A stretch of 39,012 nucleotides of DNA from an uncultured Synergistales bacterium (GTDB lineage Bacteria > Synergistota > Synergistia > Synergistales > Aminobacteriaceae), in assembly GCA_905233645.1 (NCBI GenBank), contig CAJODZ010000009.1, forward strand, positions 1-39,012, given 5' to 3'. The notes below the pieces were generated by a model. That model saw only the letters and a list, made by a program, of their open reading frames with translations, searched no databases and was not told the origin of the DNA. The translations under genes and the position numbers were made by a program. Position 1 is the stretch's first letter; each line of letters opens with the position of its first letter. This document shows, one piece after another, positions 25,429-34,498 of this stretch.

Positions 25429-26865
25429 ATGTTAATTCACGGGGATAATTTAATTGCTCTTGCGTCTCTAGAACACCAATTCGCCGGAAAAGTTAAATGC
25501 GTTTACATCGATCCACCGTACAACACAGGCTCTGCCTTTGAACAATATGACGATAATTTTGAGCATTCAAAATGGCTTAATTTGATGAGGCCAAGACTGG
25601 AACTTTTGCGAAAGCTTTTAGCTGATGACGGTGTTATTTTTGTGCAAATTGATGATAATGAGCAGGCTTATTTGAAAATCATAATGGACGAAATTTTTGG
25701 TCGAGATAAGTTTATAGCTAATATAATATGGCGCAAAAAAGCTGGTGGTGGTCAAGACGCTGAATTTTTCAGCATAGAGCATGAAAATATTTTAGTGTAT
25801 AGAAAAAACACGTGGAAGATTGTCGATGCTAAAAGAATGCCTAATGAAAACGAATATAATAAAATTATCAATGGTCGCAAAGCTAAGATATTGAAACTTG
25901 AAAAATGGGGAACTTCACCTTACAAAGATGACAGACCCTCATTGTATTATTCTATAAAGAACCCCGACGGTGAAGATTTTTTCCCATCAGCACCTGACGG
26001 GAGAGACGGACGCTGGAGAAAAAAGCCAGAAACACTCGACACGGAACATATTAAGTGGGAAAAAAGAAATGGTCGTTGGATACCATATGAAATTTTATAT
26101 TTTGATGAAGCAGAGGATAAAACTATTAAAACTCGTAGCATATGGACGGATTACGGAAATAACACCGAAGCAGCGAATGAAATAAAGTCTTTGTTCTATG
26201 CAAAAGCCTTTGCAACCCCCAAGCCCGAAAGACTAATCGAACGCATTTTAACTCTTGCAACCAATCCAGGCGATTTAGTTTTAGATTCGTTCTTAGGTTC
26301 AGGAACAACAGCAGCAGTAGCTCATAAAATGAATAGACGCTATATCGGAATTGAAATCGGCGAACACGCTTACACACATTGCAAAACGAGGCTCGACAAA
26401 GTCATATCCGGCGAAGACTTAGGCGGAATAACGAAGTCAACTGGTTGGACAGGCGGCGGCGGGTACAGATTTTACGAATTAGCTCCAACGCTTATAAATG
26501 AAGACGAATACGGACAATTATATATTAACGGTTTCTACGATGACGAAACTTTAGCAAGAGCAATAGCACTTCATGAAGGATTTACATATGCTCCCGATGA
26601 AAGCATTTTCTGGAAACAGTCAAAGGGCAGCGAGAAAAGTTACCTCTATGTTACGACACGTTTTGTAAATCAAGCATTTGTTAATTCTATTCAAAGCACC
26701 ATGAAAGATGATGAATATCTGATAATTGTCTGCAAAGCCCATGAACGCGGCATTACGAGTTCGCAGATAGCCGTTAAAAAAATTCCGCAGGCTGTTTTAA
26801 AAAACTGTGATTTCGGGAAAAACGATTACAATTTGAACATTAACGGAGATGATGAAAATGATTAA
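25429..26865 (+). CDS. mod: Type III restriction-modification methyltransferase subunit (Mod)
   Basis: Adenine methyltransferase of the beta order: catalytic DPPYNTG (motif IV) near residue 28, then the SAM-binding LDSFLGSGTT (motif I) near residue 285. A short target recognition region lies between, and the C-terminus GGGYRFYELAPT fits type III Mod. The gene is coupled to res. Homology continues upstream of this ATG: the frame is open from 25276 and encodes NKIAKKLELIWPGKDEK, ILIERPDLS and further typical N-terminal sequence, but contains no ATG, GTG or TTG before 25429. ATT 25300 is where the start would be expected. Either a rare start or a lost start codon. Base composition and codon choice look less extreme than neighbours, consistent with transfer. 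Confidence 0.88.
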   Translation: MLIHGDNLIALASLEHQFAGKVKCVYIDPPYNTGSAFEQYDDNFEHSKWLNLMRPRLELLRKLLADDGVIFVQIDDNEQAYLKIIMDEIFGRDKFIANIIWRKKAGGGQDAEFFSIEHENILVYRKNTWKIVDAKRMPNENEYNKIINGRKAKILKLEKWGTSPYKDDRPSLYYSIKNPDGEDFFPSAPDGRDGRWRKKPETLDTEHIKWEKRNGRWIPYEILYFDEAEDKTIKTRSIWTDYGNNTEAANEIKSLFYAKAFATPKPERLIERILTLATNPGDLVLDSFLGSGTTAAVAHKMNRRYIGIEIGEHAYTHCKTRLDKVISGEDLGGITKSTGWTGGGGYRFYELAPTLINEDEYGQLYINGFYDDETLARAIALHEGFTYAPDESIFWKQSKGSEKSYLYVTTRFVNQAFVNSIQSTMKDDEYLIIVCKAHERGITSSQIAVKKIPQAVLKNCDFGKNDYNLNINGDDEND

Positions 26866-29470
26866 CGACCCTGAATATATTAGCGGCGTAATGTCCTTAC
26901 GAAAACCGCAGGTAAAATCTCTAAACATACTGGACAGTATTTTGAAGACCGTAACGCCTCATAAGGGAATGAATTTAACGGAGGCTCTTGCGTCTGTGCA
27001 TTCGCTTTATCCGACATGTACAGATTTTGAACGGGATTTTATGTCTTTAACATTCGCGCTTGCGACAGGAGTTGGAAAGACCCGTTTAATGGGAGCTTTT
27101 ATAGCTTATCTCTACACAAATCACAATATCCGTAATTTTTTCGTAACTGCTCCCAACACCACAATATATGAAAAGCTAAAACGCGATTTAGGAGAGCCGG
27201 AAAGTCTAAAATATGTTTTTAACGGATTGGACTGCTTTAATTCATTGCCTGAAATTTTTACAGAAGATGATTACAGGACAAGACAGATTACTTTTAATGA
27301 GGCGTATGGTGTCCGTATTTTTATATATAACATTGACAAGTTCAACAGAGAAGACGCAAGAATGAAGAGAGCTAACGAAATACTTGGAGAATCTTTTTAT
27401 AATTATCTTTCTGCGTTAAATGATTTAGTTCTCATTATGGACGAGTCTCACCATTATCGCGCTGAACGTGGCATGGCCGCTTTGAATGAATTGAAGCCAG
27501 TTTTAGGATTAGAGCTAACAGCTACTCCAATAGTGAACAAAGGAAGCAAACAGATTCACTTTAAGAATGTTGTTTATGAATATCCGCTTTCAAAGGCTAT
27601 TGAAGACGGTTACACGCGTACGCCGTTTGCTACAACAAGAGCTGATATTAAAGCTTATAATTTCGGTGATGAAGAACTTGACAAAATAATGCTGAAAGAC
27701 GGAATAATACTTCATGAAGACGCAAAAATTGCCTTAAAAAATTATGCTATATCCAGCGGTAGAAAAATCGTAAAACCTTTTATGCTTATTGTCTGTAAAG
27801 ATACAAACCACGCCGAATGGGTCAATAGTTACGTAACGTCAGATAAATGCAGTCATGGTTATTACAAAGATAAAACGCTAGTAATTCACTCGAAGCAGAA
27901 AGGCGCGGAAAGTGATGAAAATATGCGTCTTTTAATGGACGTTGAAAATCCTAAAAACCCGATTGAAATTGTAATTCATGTGAACATGCTCAAGGAAGGC
28001 TGGGACGTTAATAATCTTTATACGATTGTCCCTTTAAGGACGGCAACATCAAAAATACTTCGTGAACAAATGGTCGGGAGGGGGCTTCGTCTTCCTTACG
28101 GTGAACGGACGGGCGACAGCGTTGTTGATTCGGTGAAGATGACTGCTCATGACAAATTTTCGGAAATTTTAGAAGCGGCTAGAAAAGGAGATTCTATTTT
28201 CAAAGCCGGAAACGTAATAAATATTGAAGACTTAGAGAAAAACGCTTCTCCACAGTTGACTTTTGCTTTCCCGTCGGCGAACAACGATGAAGCATATAAA
28301 TATACAAAGTTGTCTCAAAGTCCAGAACTAGACAATACATTCGATAAGTTAAGAATTACTATTCAGCTAAAAGTAGAAGACGGCATTCAAGATGAGAAAC
28401 CGCTGGAAAAAGTTGTTGCTGAAACACTCGAAGAGGCAAAAGATTTAGGGCAGACATATAAAGACAACGCAAACCCTTTAAATTCTTGGGTTCGTAATGA
28501 AACAGAGCGGACTTATGAAAAAGCGAAACACCACTTTATTCCGATACCGCAAATAAAAATTACGTCAACGGGCGTTGAAGATTACGGGTTTGATGACTTT
28601 GATTTAGAGTTGTCTGCATTTAATCATACGCCCATAGGTGATGACAAAATCGTTATTCAAAATTTAATTGATGCAGGAGACAAGCAATTTATTAAAGGAG
28701 GTAGGATTGATTTCGACACGGTTAAACCGGTTGAAGTTTTATTGACCGAGCTTTATAAAAAGCCCGAAATTGATTACGAAAAAGCTTCTGCCTTAGCATT
28801 AAAACTCGTTAAGAGCGTTTGTGATAAATATAACGGTCTTTATGATATTAACGGCTTGCGTAACATCGTCATGATGAACAAATATGACATAGTTAATGAG
28901 ATTTATACTCAAATGTTACAGCATCTTCATCAAACGAACGGCTTTCTGCAAGAAGAGGTTTTCAAAAACAGAGAGCGAAACATTAAACCGAATTACAAAT
29001 ATAAGCAGGAAGCAAATTTATATGACACCATTACAGGAAACATCAGCTCTATTTTATTCACGGGAATTAAAAAGGGAGTTTTCAGTTCCGCGAAGTTTGA
29101 CAGCTATCATGGAGAATTAACATTTGCCCGATTATTGGAAAATGATAAAGACGTTCAGAATTGGCTTAGACCTGCTCCGCTTGAATTTAACATAACTTAT
29201 GGAACTGGAAGAAGATATGAACCTGATTTTGTTGTAGAAACTGACAAAATTATTTATTTAACAGAGGTAAAGGGTGAGGACAGGCTCAATGACCCAGATG
29301 TACAGGCCAAAAAAGAACGCGGAATAAAATATTGCGAAATAGCTTCCCGTTGGGGAAAAGCAAACGGATTTAAAGATTGGCGATATTTATTCATTCCGGC
29401 AGACGAAATAAAAGCTAATTCAACATTCGGCCAGCTAGTGCAAAGATTTGCAAAACAAGTAGATATTTAA
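26858..29470 (+). CDS. res: Type III restriction endonuclease subunit (Res)
   Basis: DNA helicase-nuclease that acts with Mod on unmethylated sites. Helicase motif I ATGVGKT is near residue 74, motif II is MDESHHYRA, motif III LTATP, and motif VI region MVGRGLRLPYG. A C-terminal PD-(D/E)xK nuclease is visible as EPDFVVETDKIIYLTEVKGE. About 870 residues, slightly shorter than classical Res proteins. The track start (26849) has no room for a ribosome site; the third ATG, 26858, is 9 bases after GGAG and overlaps the mod stop by 8 bases. All motifs are intact. Confidence 0.92.
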   Translation: MINDPEYISGVMSLRKPQVKSLNILDSILKTVTPHKGMNLTEALASVHSLYPTCTDFERDFMSLTFALATGVGKTRLMGAFIAYLYTNHNIRNFFVTAPNTTIYEKLKRDLGEPESLKYVFNGLDCFNSLPEIFTEDDYRTRQITFNEAYGVRIFIYNIDKFNREDARMKRANEILGESFYNYLSALNDLVLIMDESHHYRAERGMAALNELKPVLGLELTATPIVNKGSKQIHFKNVVYEYPLSKAIEDGYTRTPFATTRADIKAYNFGDEELDKIMLKDGIILHEDAKIALKNYAISSGRKIVKPFMLIVCKDTNHAEWVNSYVTSDKCSHGYYKDKTLVIHSKQKGAESDENMRLLMDVENPKNPIEIVIHVNMLKEGWDVNNLYTIVPLRTATSKILREQMVGRGLRLPYGERTGDSVVDSVKMTAHDKFSEILEAARKGDSIFKAGNVINIEDLEKNASPQLTFAFPSANNDEAYKYTKLSQSPELDNTFDKLRITIQLKVEDGIQDEKPLEKVVAETLEEAKDLGQTYKDNANPLNSWVRNETERTYEKAKHHFIPIPQIKITSTGVEDYGFDDFDLELSAFNHTPIGDDKIVIQNLIDAGDKQFIKGGRIDFDTVKPVEVLLTELYKKPEIDYEKASALALKLVKSVCDKYNGLYDINGLRNIVMMNKYDIVNEIYTQMLQHLHQTNGFLQEEVFKNRERNIKPNYKYKQEANLYDTITGNISSILFTGIKKGVFSSAKFDSYHGELTFARLLENDKDVQNWLRPAPLEFNITYGTGRRYEPDFVVETDKIIYLTEVKGEDRLNDPDVQAKKERGIKYCEIASRWGKANGFKDWRYLFIPADEIKANSTFGQLVQRFAKQVDI

Positions 29471-29774
29471 ACATAATTCAAATTCGATAAATTTCGTGTT
29501 TTGCTGGAAAGCAATTTTTACTATCTAGATGAAGCGGAAATACTCAAAACATAATCTTAGGCAATAAAATTGAAAAAACGTTTTATTTAAGTGTTAATGT
29601 CGTTTTAAAAAATTATTTTAATGAGAGTACACTTTTTTGTGATTTTCTAGACATAAAAACAGAATAACAGGAAGATTTTTGACATACTTGAAAATATGAA
29701 ACAATTAAAGCACTTCCTTAACTTTTTAGAGTAGTATAATCGCTGAAAAGATTTTTACAGGAGGTTTTTTGAAA
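29471..29774. other. Intergenic region between res and gspG
   Basis: About 300 bases. A small GNRA-type hairpin TTGCT-GGAA-AGCAA followed by five T (29501-29519) is a weak terminator for res. TTGACA at 29679 and TATAAT at 29735 are both present but 50 bases apart, so they do not form one promoter; TATAAT lies about 35 bases before gspG and is the likelier -10. No ORF or copy of the dispersed repeat. Confidence 0.5.
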
Positions 29775-30200
29775 ATGCAAGTGAAAAATAAAAAACGTAA
29801 GGGCTTTACCTTAATTGAAATAATGGTTGTCGTTGTAATCTTGGGTTTGTTAGCGGCGTTAGTCGTACCTAGAATAGGCCCTCAAGTTGCAGAAGCTCAA
29901 CGTACAGCAGCAAGAACTCAAATTCGTAGTTTAGAGGACGCTCTCGAAATGTATAACGCTAATAATGGTTTTTATCCAACGACACAGCAAGGCTTAGAAG
30001 CTCTCGTTAACGCACCAACTACAAATCCAGTTCCTAAACATTATCGCGAAGGCGGTTATTTGAATAAAGTTCCTGATGACCCGTGGGGCAATCCTTATAT
30101 CTACCGTAATAGAGACGGCAAAATTTTAATAATCAGCACTGGCCCGGACGGTGAAGAGGGCGGTGAAGGCGTTAACGCTGACATCACGAACGAGGACTAA
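29775..30200 (+). CDS. gspG: Type II secretion major pseudopilin
   Basis: Subunit of the periplasmic pseudopilus of a type II secretion system. Short basic leader KNKKRK, prepilin peptidase site [23 protein letters not shown] with Glu at +5, then a typical GspG domain with [11 protein letters not shown] and the calcium-site region [11 protein letters not shown]. 142 residues is normal. The track's TTG 29769 is only 4 bases after AGGAGG; the ATG at 29775 has better spacing. No cysteine, no truncation. Only one other secretion gene lies beside it. Confidence 0.94.
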   Translation: MQVKNKKRKGFTLIEIMVVVVILGLLAALVVPRIGPQVAEAQRTAARTQIRSLEDALEMYNANNGFYPTTQQGLEALVNAPTTNPVPKHYREGGYLNKVPDDPWGNPYIYRNRDGKILIISTGPDGEEGGEGVNADITNED

Positions 30201-30211
30201 TTTTTTATAAC

Positions 30212-30712
30212 GTGAATAATAATTTCAAAAAGGGTTTTACATTAGTTGAGATTTTAATAGTTGTAGCAATTATAGGGATTTTGTCGGGAGTTATGCTTCC
30301 GCGAATCTCTTTTTATTTTGAGCCGCCGCAAACAATTTTGACACGCTCGCTCGAAGAGGCAGGGAATTTAGCTTTAAGGGGAGTACCTGTTCGTTTTGTG
30401 TTTAAACCTGAAAATTCCTCAAGGCGCGGCGAAATTTTAGTTGAGACTTTACAAAAAGCTGAACCCGACCAAAACAGTCTCAGCGCATTTCTAGGTACTC
30501 AACCCAAAACAGAGACGTTAGAATGGCGCGAATATAAATTATCAAACATGCCCGAAGGAAAATATTGGCGGCTAGAACCAGACGTAATCTATTTCTACAC
30601 GGACGGCTCATGTACTCCCGCGAAAATTTCTTATGCTGAACAAAATATAAGCGAAGCGCAAGCAGAAATTTTTATTTTGACGGTTACGGGTTATTGTTTT
30701 AAACAGGAATAA
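30212..30712 (+). CDS. Type II secretion minor pseudopilin, GspH-like
   Basis: GTG start, then NNNFKKG/FTLVEILIVVAIIGILSGVMLP, a prepilin peptidase site and N-terminal helix with Glu at +5. The remaining 130 or so residues (EEAGNLALRGVPVRFVFKPEN, YFYTDGSCTPAKI) fit a minor pseudopilin of the GspH kind, though assignment among GspH, GspI and GspJ is uncertain. Two cysteines near the C-terminus could form a disulfide. It starts 11 bases after gspG without a clear Shine-Dalgarno and is closed by a strong terminator. Confidence 0.8.
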   Translation: MNNNFKKGFTLVEILIVVAIIGILSGVMLPRISFYFEPPQTILTRSLEEAGNLALRGVPVRFVFKPENSSRRGEILVETLQKAEPDQNSLSAFLGTQPKTETLEWREYKLSNMPEGKYWRLEPDVIYFYTDGSCTPAKISYAEQNISEAQAEIFILTVTGYCFKQE

Positions 30713-30722
30713 TTTTTTTAAC

Positions 30723-30757
30723 AGCACTCGTTTTCAAAAAATTGGCGAGTGCTTTTT
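30723..30757 (+). terminator. Rho-independent terminator after the pseudopilin pair
   Basis: AGCACTCG pairs with CGAGTGCT (8 bp, 15-base loop), then TTTTT. Confidence 0.9.
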
Positions 30758-30839
30758 GATTGTGTGAAATTTTTTATCACATGTCTTATAATAACGCATA
30801 TAATTTTCTGACCAAATAGATTTTTAATTCGTAATACCC

Positions 30840-30965
30840 TTATTTTTTGCAACTACGTTTACAACTACAAAAAAGCTTTCACAAATTTAATCACTAACTT
30901 TAAAAAAACATTTTGTTTTTTAAACAAAGTATCAATTTTTTTAGACGCTATTTTTAAAATTCATT
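30840..30965 (+). repeat. Dispersed intergenic element, copy B
   Basis: Tandem 12-mers TTTGCAACTACG and TTTACAACTACA at 30846-30869, with 32 bases (30840-30871) identical to copy A. AACAAAGTATCA plus a T run starts at 30923, 77 bases after the first 12-mer. It sits after the gspH terminator and points toward gdhA, about 300 bases upstream of its promoter. Confidence 0.75.
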
Positions 30966-31033
30966 TACTAAAAAAGTTTGACCAATAAATTTTTGAAAAC
31001 ATTGGCTTGAAAAATTTTTAATGCTTTTTAATA

Positions 31034-31077
31034 TGAACATGTTTATAAAATATGCTTGCCCTTGTGAATGTTCATTC
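31034..31077. promoter_or_regulatory. Two operator-like palindromes upstream of gdhA
   Basis: TGAACATGTT (31034-31043, containing AACATGTT) and GAATGTTCATTC (31066-31077, arms GAATG/CATTC). TGAACAT of the first is also the inverse of ATGTTCA in the second. They lie about 80-120 bases upstream of the gdhA promoter, as a regulator site might. Binding is inference. Confidence 0.3.
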
Positions 31078-31154
31078 AAAAATTTTGCATACATATTTGA
31101 TTTTTATGCAAGTGCCGCAAAAATTTAAATACTCTGCATTTATTCTAAGTATAT

Positions 31155-31183
31155 TTGACAAATTTTATATTAGCATCTAAAAT
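31155..31183 (+). promoter_or_regulatory. Sigma-70-type promoter of gdhA
   Basis: Perfect -35 TTGACA, 17-base spacer, -10 TAAAAT (5 of 6). It predicts a leader of about 80 bases. It is the best vegetative promoter in the window. Confidence 0.8.
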
Positions 31184-31269
31184 TTCCGGCGAATTTTTTA
31201 ATAAGTGCAAAAATTTAAATTATTCGCAATATTTTATTTATATTTTATTTTTTAAGTAAGGTGTTTTTT

Positions 31270-32550
31270 ATGGCAAGACGTACATCAGATAATGTTATTC
31301 TCAGCACTGCTTTGAGCGATTTCTATGATGCAGCCGATTATATGGGACTTGATGAAAAATTAGTTTCGATTTTAAGTAATTCTGAACGTAGAATAGATGT
31401 TTCCGTACCGGTCGAAATGGAAGACGGTTCAGTTGAAGTTTTCAAAGGTTATAGAGTTCAGCATTCCACAGCTTTAGGCCCGTCAAAAGGTGGTATTCGT
31501 TACGCACTCGATGTTACTGGTGCTGAGTGTGAAGGACTTGCAATGTTAATGACTTGGAAATGCTCACTCGCTGGTATTCCTTACGGCGGCGGTAAAGGCG
31601 GTATTTGCTGCGACCCCACGAAATTAACGATTAAAGAAAAAGAGCGTATGTCAAGAACGTTCGGTGCTCGTATTGCTCCTATCATTGGCCGTTGGAGTGA
31701 TATCCCTGCTCCTGATATGTATACGGGCGGTCAGGAAATGGTTTGGATTATGGACACGATTTGCAGAATGATGGGACATTTTGAGCCTGCTCTTTTAACT
31801 GGTAAGCCCGTAGGTTATTGGGGAGCTGCCGGAAGAACAGAAGCTACTGGTCGCGGAGTTGCTGCCTGCGTAACAGAGTTAATGCGCGCGAAAAGCCTTG
31901 ACCCTTCAAAAATGAAAGCTGTTATTCAGGGTTTCGGTAACGTCGGAAGTTATACAGCGTCGATTTTACAGGATGCCGGTGTAAGAATTGTAGGTATCAG
32001 CGATACTTCAGGTGCGTATTACAATCCTAACGGAATTGATATCGAAAAAGCTTTTGAATATATGAACAGAGACCCGAAGCGTAGAGGCCGTAAGCTTGCA
32101 GGTTTTGAAAATGAGAATTGCGAAAAAATCCCTGACGAAGATTTAATCGGTCTTGACTGTAACTTCTTCATTCCTTGCGCAAATCAGGCTGTCATTAACG
32201 AGAATACAGCAGGCAAATTAAAAGCAAGATACGTTTTCGAAGGTGCTAACAGTCCTACAACTCCAGAGGCCGAGAAAATTTTAGAGGACGCGGGCGTAAT
32301 CGTTGTACCTGACTTTTTAGCGAACGCCGGTGGTGTTATCGGTTCATATTTTGAGTGGGCACAGAACTTGCAGGGTTTCCCGTGGACAGAAGAAGAGTAC
32401 AACAAGAGACTTGTAGACCTTATGACGAGCAATTTCAGACGCGTTTGGGATTACTCGACTGATAAGAAAATCACAATGAGACGTTCAGCGTATGTCTGTG
32501 CTATTAAACGCGTTGCGGACGTTGTTGATATCAGAGGCATTTATTTATAG
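31270..32550 (+). CDS. gdhA: Glutamate dehydrogenase
   Basis: Reversible oxidative deamination of glutamate to 2-oxoglutarate and ammonium; in amino-acid-fermenting anaerobes it is catabolic. 426 residues from ATG 31270; the track's GTG 31261 is probably part of the ribosome site AAGGTG. Substrate-binding KGGIRY and catalytic lysine region MTWKCSLAGIPYGGGKGGI, then the Rossmann motif GFGNVGSYTA. NAD versus NADP use cannot be decided by eye. It has its own strong promoter; argC follows after 19 bases. No oddities. Confidence 0.95.
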   Translation: MARRTSDNVILSTALSDFYDAADYMGLDEKLVSILSNSERRIDVSVPVEMEDGSVEVFKGYRVQHSTALGPSKGGIRYALDVTGAECEGLAMLMTWKCSLAGIPYGGGKGGICCDPTKLTIKEKERMSRTFGARIAPIIGRWSDIPAPDMYTGGQEMVWIMDTICRMMGHFEPALLTGKPVGYWGAAGRTEATGRGVAACVTELMRAKSLDPSKMKAVIQGFGNVGSYTASILQDAGVRIVGISDTSGAYYNPNGIDIEKAFEYMNRDPKRRGRKLAGFENENCEKIPDEDLIGLDCNFFIPCANQAVINENTAGKLKARYVFEGANSPTTPEAEKILEDAGVIVVPDFLANAGGVIGSYFEWAQNLQGFPWTEEEYNKRLVDLMTSNFRRVWDYSTDKKITMRRSAYVCAIKRVADVVDIRGIYL

Positions 32551-32569
32551 AGCTTAGGCTTTATGCACT

Positions 32570-33487
32570 ATGACTAAAATTTTTATTGACGGCAGCGCAG
32601 GAACTACAGGTTTAAGAATACGTGAAAGACTTTCAGCGCGTAAGGATATAAATTTAATTACGTTGTCTGAAGAATTTCGTAAAGATTTAAACGCAAGACG
32701 CGACGCTATAAACAATGCTGATATCGTGTTTTTGTGCTTGCCTGATAAAGAAGCTGTCGCCGCCGTTGATTTAATTGATGATAAAAATTTAAACACAGCC
32801 GTAATTGATACATCTACTGCTCATCGAGTTAGTGAGAATTGGGATTACGGCTTTCCCGAAATTAACGGACTACGTGAAAAAATTATAAATTCTAAAAGAA
32901 TTGCTAATCCTGGCTGTCATGCTACGGGCTTTATATCGTTAGTTGCGCCGTTAGTTGAATTAGGTTTAATTGCGAAGGACGAAAAATTAACTTGTTTTTC
33001 ATTAACCGGATATTCAGGCGGAGGCAAAAAGATGATAGCGCAATATGAAGACACTAACCGCGATAAAAATTTTGACGCACCGGCTTTATACGGGTTATCA
33101 CAAGAGCATAAACATTTACCGGAAATGCAAAAGTTATGTCATCTTGAAAACGCGCCGATTTTTTGCCCTATCGTAGCTGATTATTATTCAGGGATGGAAG
33201 TAGTAGTTAATTTATTTGACAGGGATATAAATCAAATCAAAGCCGCGTATAAAAATTATTATTCCAATAATAAAGGGCTTGTAAAATTTTCTGAGCTTGA
33301 AAGCAATTTTGCATACGCTAACGAATTTTCAGGGCGCGACGATTTAATAATAAGCGTAACCGGAAATAATGAACGTGTAAATTTGATTTCGCGTTTCGAC
33401 AATTTAGGCAAGGGAGCTTCAGGCGCGGCTGTTCAGAATATGAATTTAATAATGAACGTCGACGAATTTACAGGCTTAGTGTTTTAA
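32570..33487 (+). CDS. argC: N-acetyl-gamma-glutamyl-phosphate reductase, short type
   Basis: Third step of arginine synthesis: NADPH reduction of N-acetylglutamyl phosphate to the semialdehyde. 305 residues, matching the short (type 2) ArgC branch. NADP loop DGSAGTTGLRI near residues 7-17, catalytic C116 in IANPGCHATG, and later HKHLPEM and GASGAAVQNMN. It follows gdhA closely and probably shares its promoter, linking glutamate and arginine metabolism. Closed by a terminator. Confidence 0.94.
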   Translation: MTKIFIDGSAGTTGLRIRERLSARKDINLITLSEEFRKDLNARRDAINNADIVFLCLPDKEAVAAVDLIDDKNLNTAVIDTSTAHRVSENWDYGFPEINGLREKIINSKRIANPGCHATGFISLVAPLVELGLIAKDEKLTCFSLTGYSGGGKKMIAQYEDTNRDKNFDAPALYGLSQEHKHLPEMQKLCHLENAPIFCPIVADYYSGMEVVVNLFDRDINQIKAAYKNYYSNNKGLVKFSELESNFAYANEFSGRDDLIISVTGNNERVNLISRFDNLGKGASGAAVQNMNLIMNVDEFTGLVF

Positions 33488-33528
33488 ATAGATTTTCATC
33501 ATAGAACCCGACTTAAATTTTTTATTCA

Positions 33529-33555
33529 ACTCTCGTGTAAAAACGAGGGTTTTTG
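33529..33555 (+). terminator. Rho-independent terminator after argC
   Basis: ACTCTCGT pairs with ACGAGGGT (8 positions, one wobble, 6-base loop), then TTTTT. It lies between convergent argC and the Hsp70-like gene. Confidence 0.88.
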
Positions 33556-33559
33556 TTTT

Positions 33560-34498
33560 TTAATTAAGGGGAGCAATTCTTTTTATGCCGTTTAATAATT
33601 CCTCAAGAGCATGTAAATTAGCAGCGTCTTTTAAATCTTTTGCTAACGTGAAAATTTTATATAACCTGTCATTTTGTGAAGGCGTTAATAATTCTTGAAT
33701 GAGCATAAAATCTTTTTCAAGTGCTTTTAGCCTGGCTTCTGCATTATTATTTTTGTCATGGACACCGGCTAATAAACTCGTACCGTTTAAAATAATATTA
33801 TTTATAAATTCAGGCTTAATTTTTAATTCGCTATATAACAAATTTTTCACAATGGGTATATTTATTAAACCGCCGGTGATAAAAATCTTTTCAGGCTCGT
33901 AAATTCGTATGTTGCTATTTAGAAAATTTATCACGTCAAAAATCTCAAAACGAATTAAACGTTCAAAATCTTCGCGCAAAACTTTTCGCCCGTTTAATTT
34001 GATTATTTCACGTTCTGATAAATCACGTTTTAAAGCTCCGGCCTCGTTGTCGTTAATTTCGTTCGATAAACGCAAGCTTAAATATTTTGCAAAAATGTTA
34101 TCGAATTTGTTGCCGCTGAAATTTTTTAATGTCAAGTTTTTCTCAACAGCACTATTAGAAATTATTTCAAGCTCCGAATTTAAATAACCCGCGTCCAAAA
34201 TTAAGAATGTTTTATTGGAGTTGACAAATTTGATTTTAGCCTGAGTTTTCGTAATAAATTTAACGTTCTCAAATCCGGCCTCGTTGGCTGTTGATTTAAT
34301 AGCGTTCAGTTTTTCAGCCGAGTATTCGTCAGGAACAGCAATAACACAAGAGTTTACGAACTCGTTAAAAAATATCTCACTGCCTTCACGAATTTCTAAT
34401 AAAGTTTTTCCGGACGTTATAAACTTAATTTCATGGCCGTCAAAAAATCCGGCGCGTAAATTTTTAGTCCCGTAATCAATAGCTATCGACTGCTGCAA
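33560..34498 (-). CDS. Short Hsp70/actin-like ATPase protein
   Basis: 312 residues with the actin/Hsp70 ATPase motifs: phosphate-1 AIDYGTKNLRAGFFDG at 6-21, phosphate-2 LILDAGYLNSELEI near 98-111, and adenosine motif IFITGGLINIPIV near 208-220. The usual connecting insertions are reduced, and the substrate-binding beta domain of DnaK is missing; only a 55-residue helical tail remains. The start is TTG 34498 after AAGGAG, overlapping the mtaB end by 16 bases. Last gene of the prmA-mtaB operon. Role unknown; perhaps a regulatory or adaptor ATPase rather than a chaperone. Confidence 0.75.
   Translation of the reverse strand: MQQSIAIDYGTKNLRAGFFDGHEIKFITSGKTLLEIREGSEIFFNEFVNSCVIAVPDEYSAEKLNAIKSTANEAGFENVKFITKTQAKIKFVNSNKTFLILDAGYLNSELEIISNSAVEKNLTLKNFSGNKFDNIFAKYLSLRLSNEINDNEAGALKRDLSEREIIKLNGRKVLREDFERLIRFEIFDVINFLNSNIRIYEPEKIFITGGLINIPIVKNLLYSELKIKPEFINNIILNGTSLLAGVHDKNNNAEARLKALEKDFMLIQELLTPSQNDRLYKIFTLAKDLKDAANLHALEELLNGIKRIAPLN

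Larger units (their letters stand above)
30713..31269. other. Long intergenic region upstream of gdhA
   Basis: 557 bases without a gene. In order it holds the gspH terminator (30723-30757), repeat copy B (30840-30965), two palindromic sites (31034-31077), and the gdhA promoter (31155-31183) with an 80-base leader. The rest is very AT-rich with no visible ORF. Confidence 0.7.

Noticed and set aside
25730-25780. GGT repeat in mod as a phase-variation switch
   Set aside because: Only about three repeats (GCTGGTGGTGGT); too short to support slippage-based switching.
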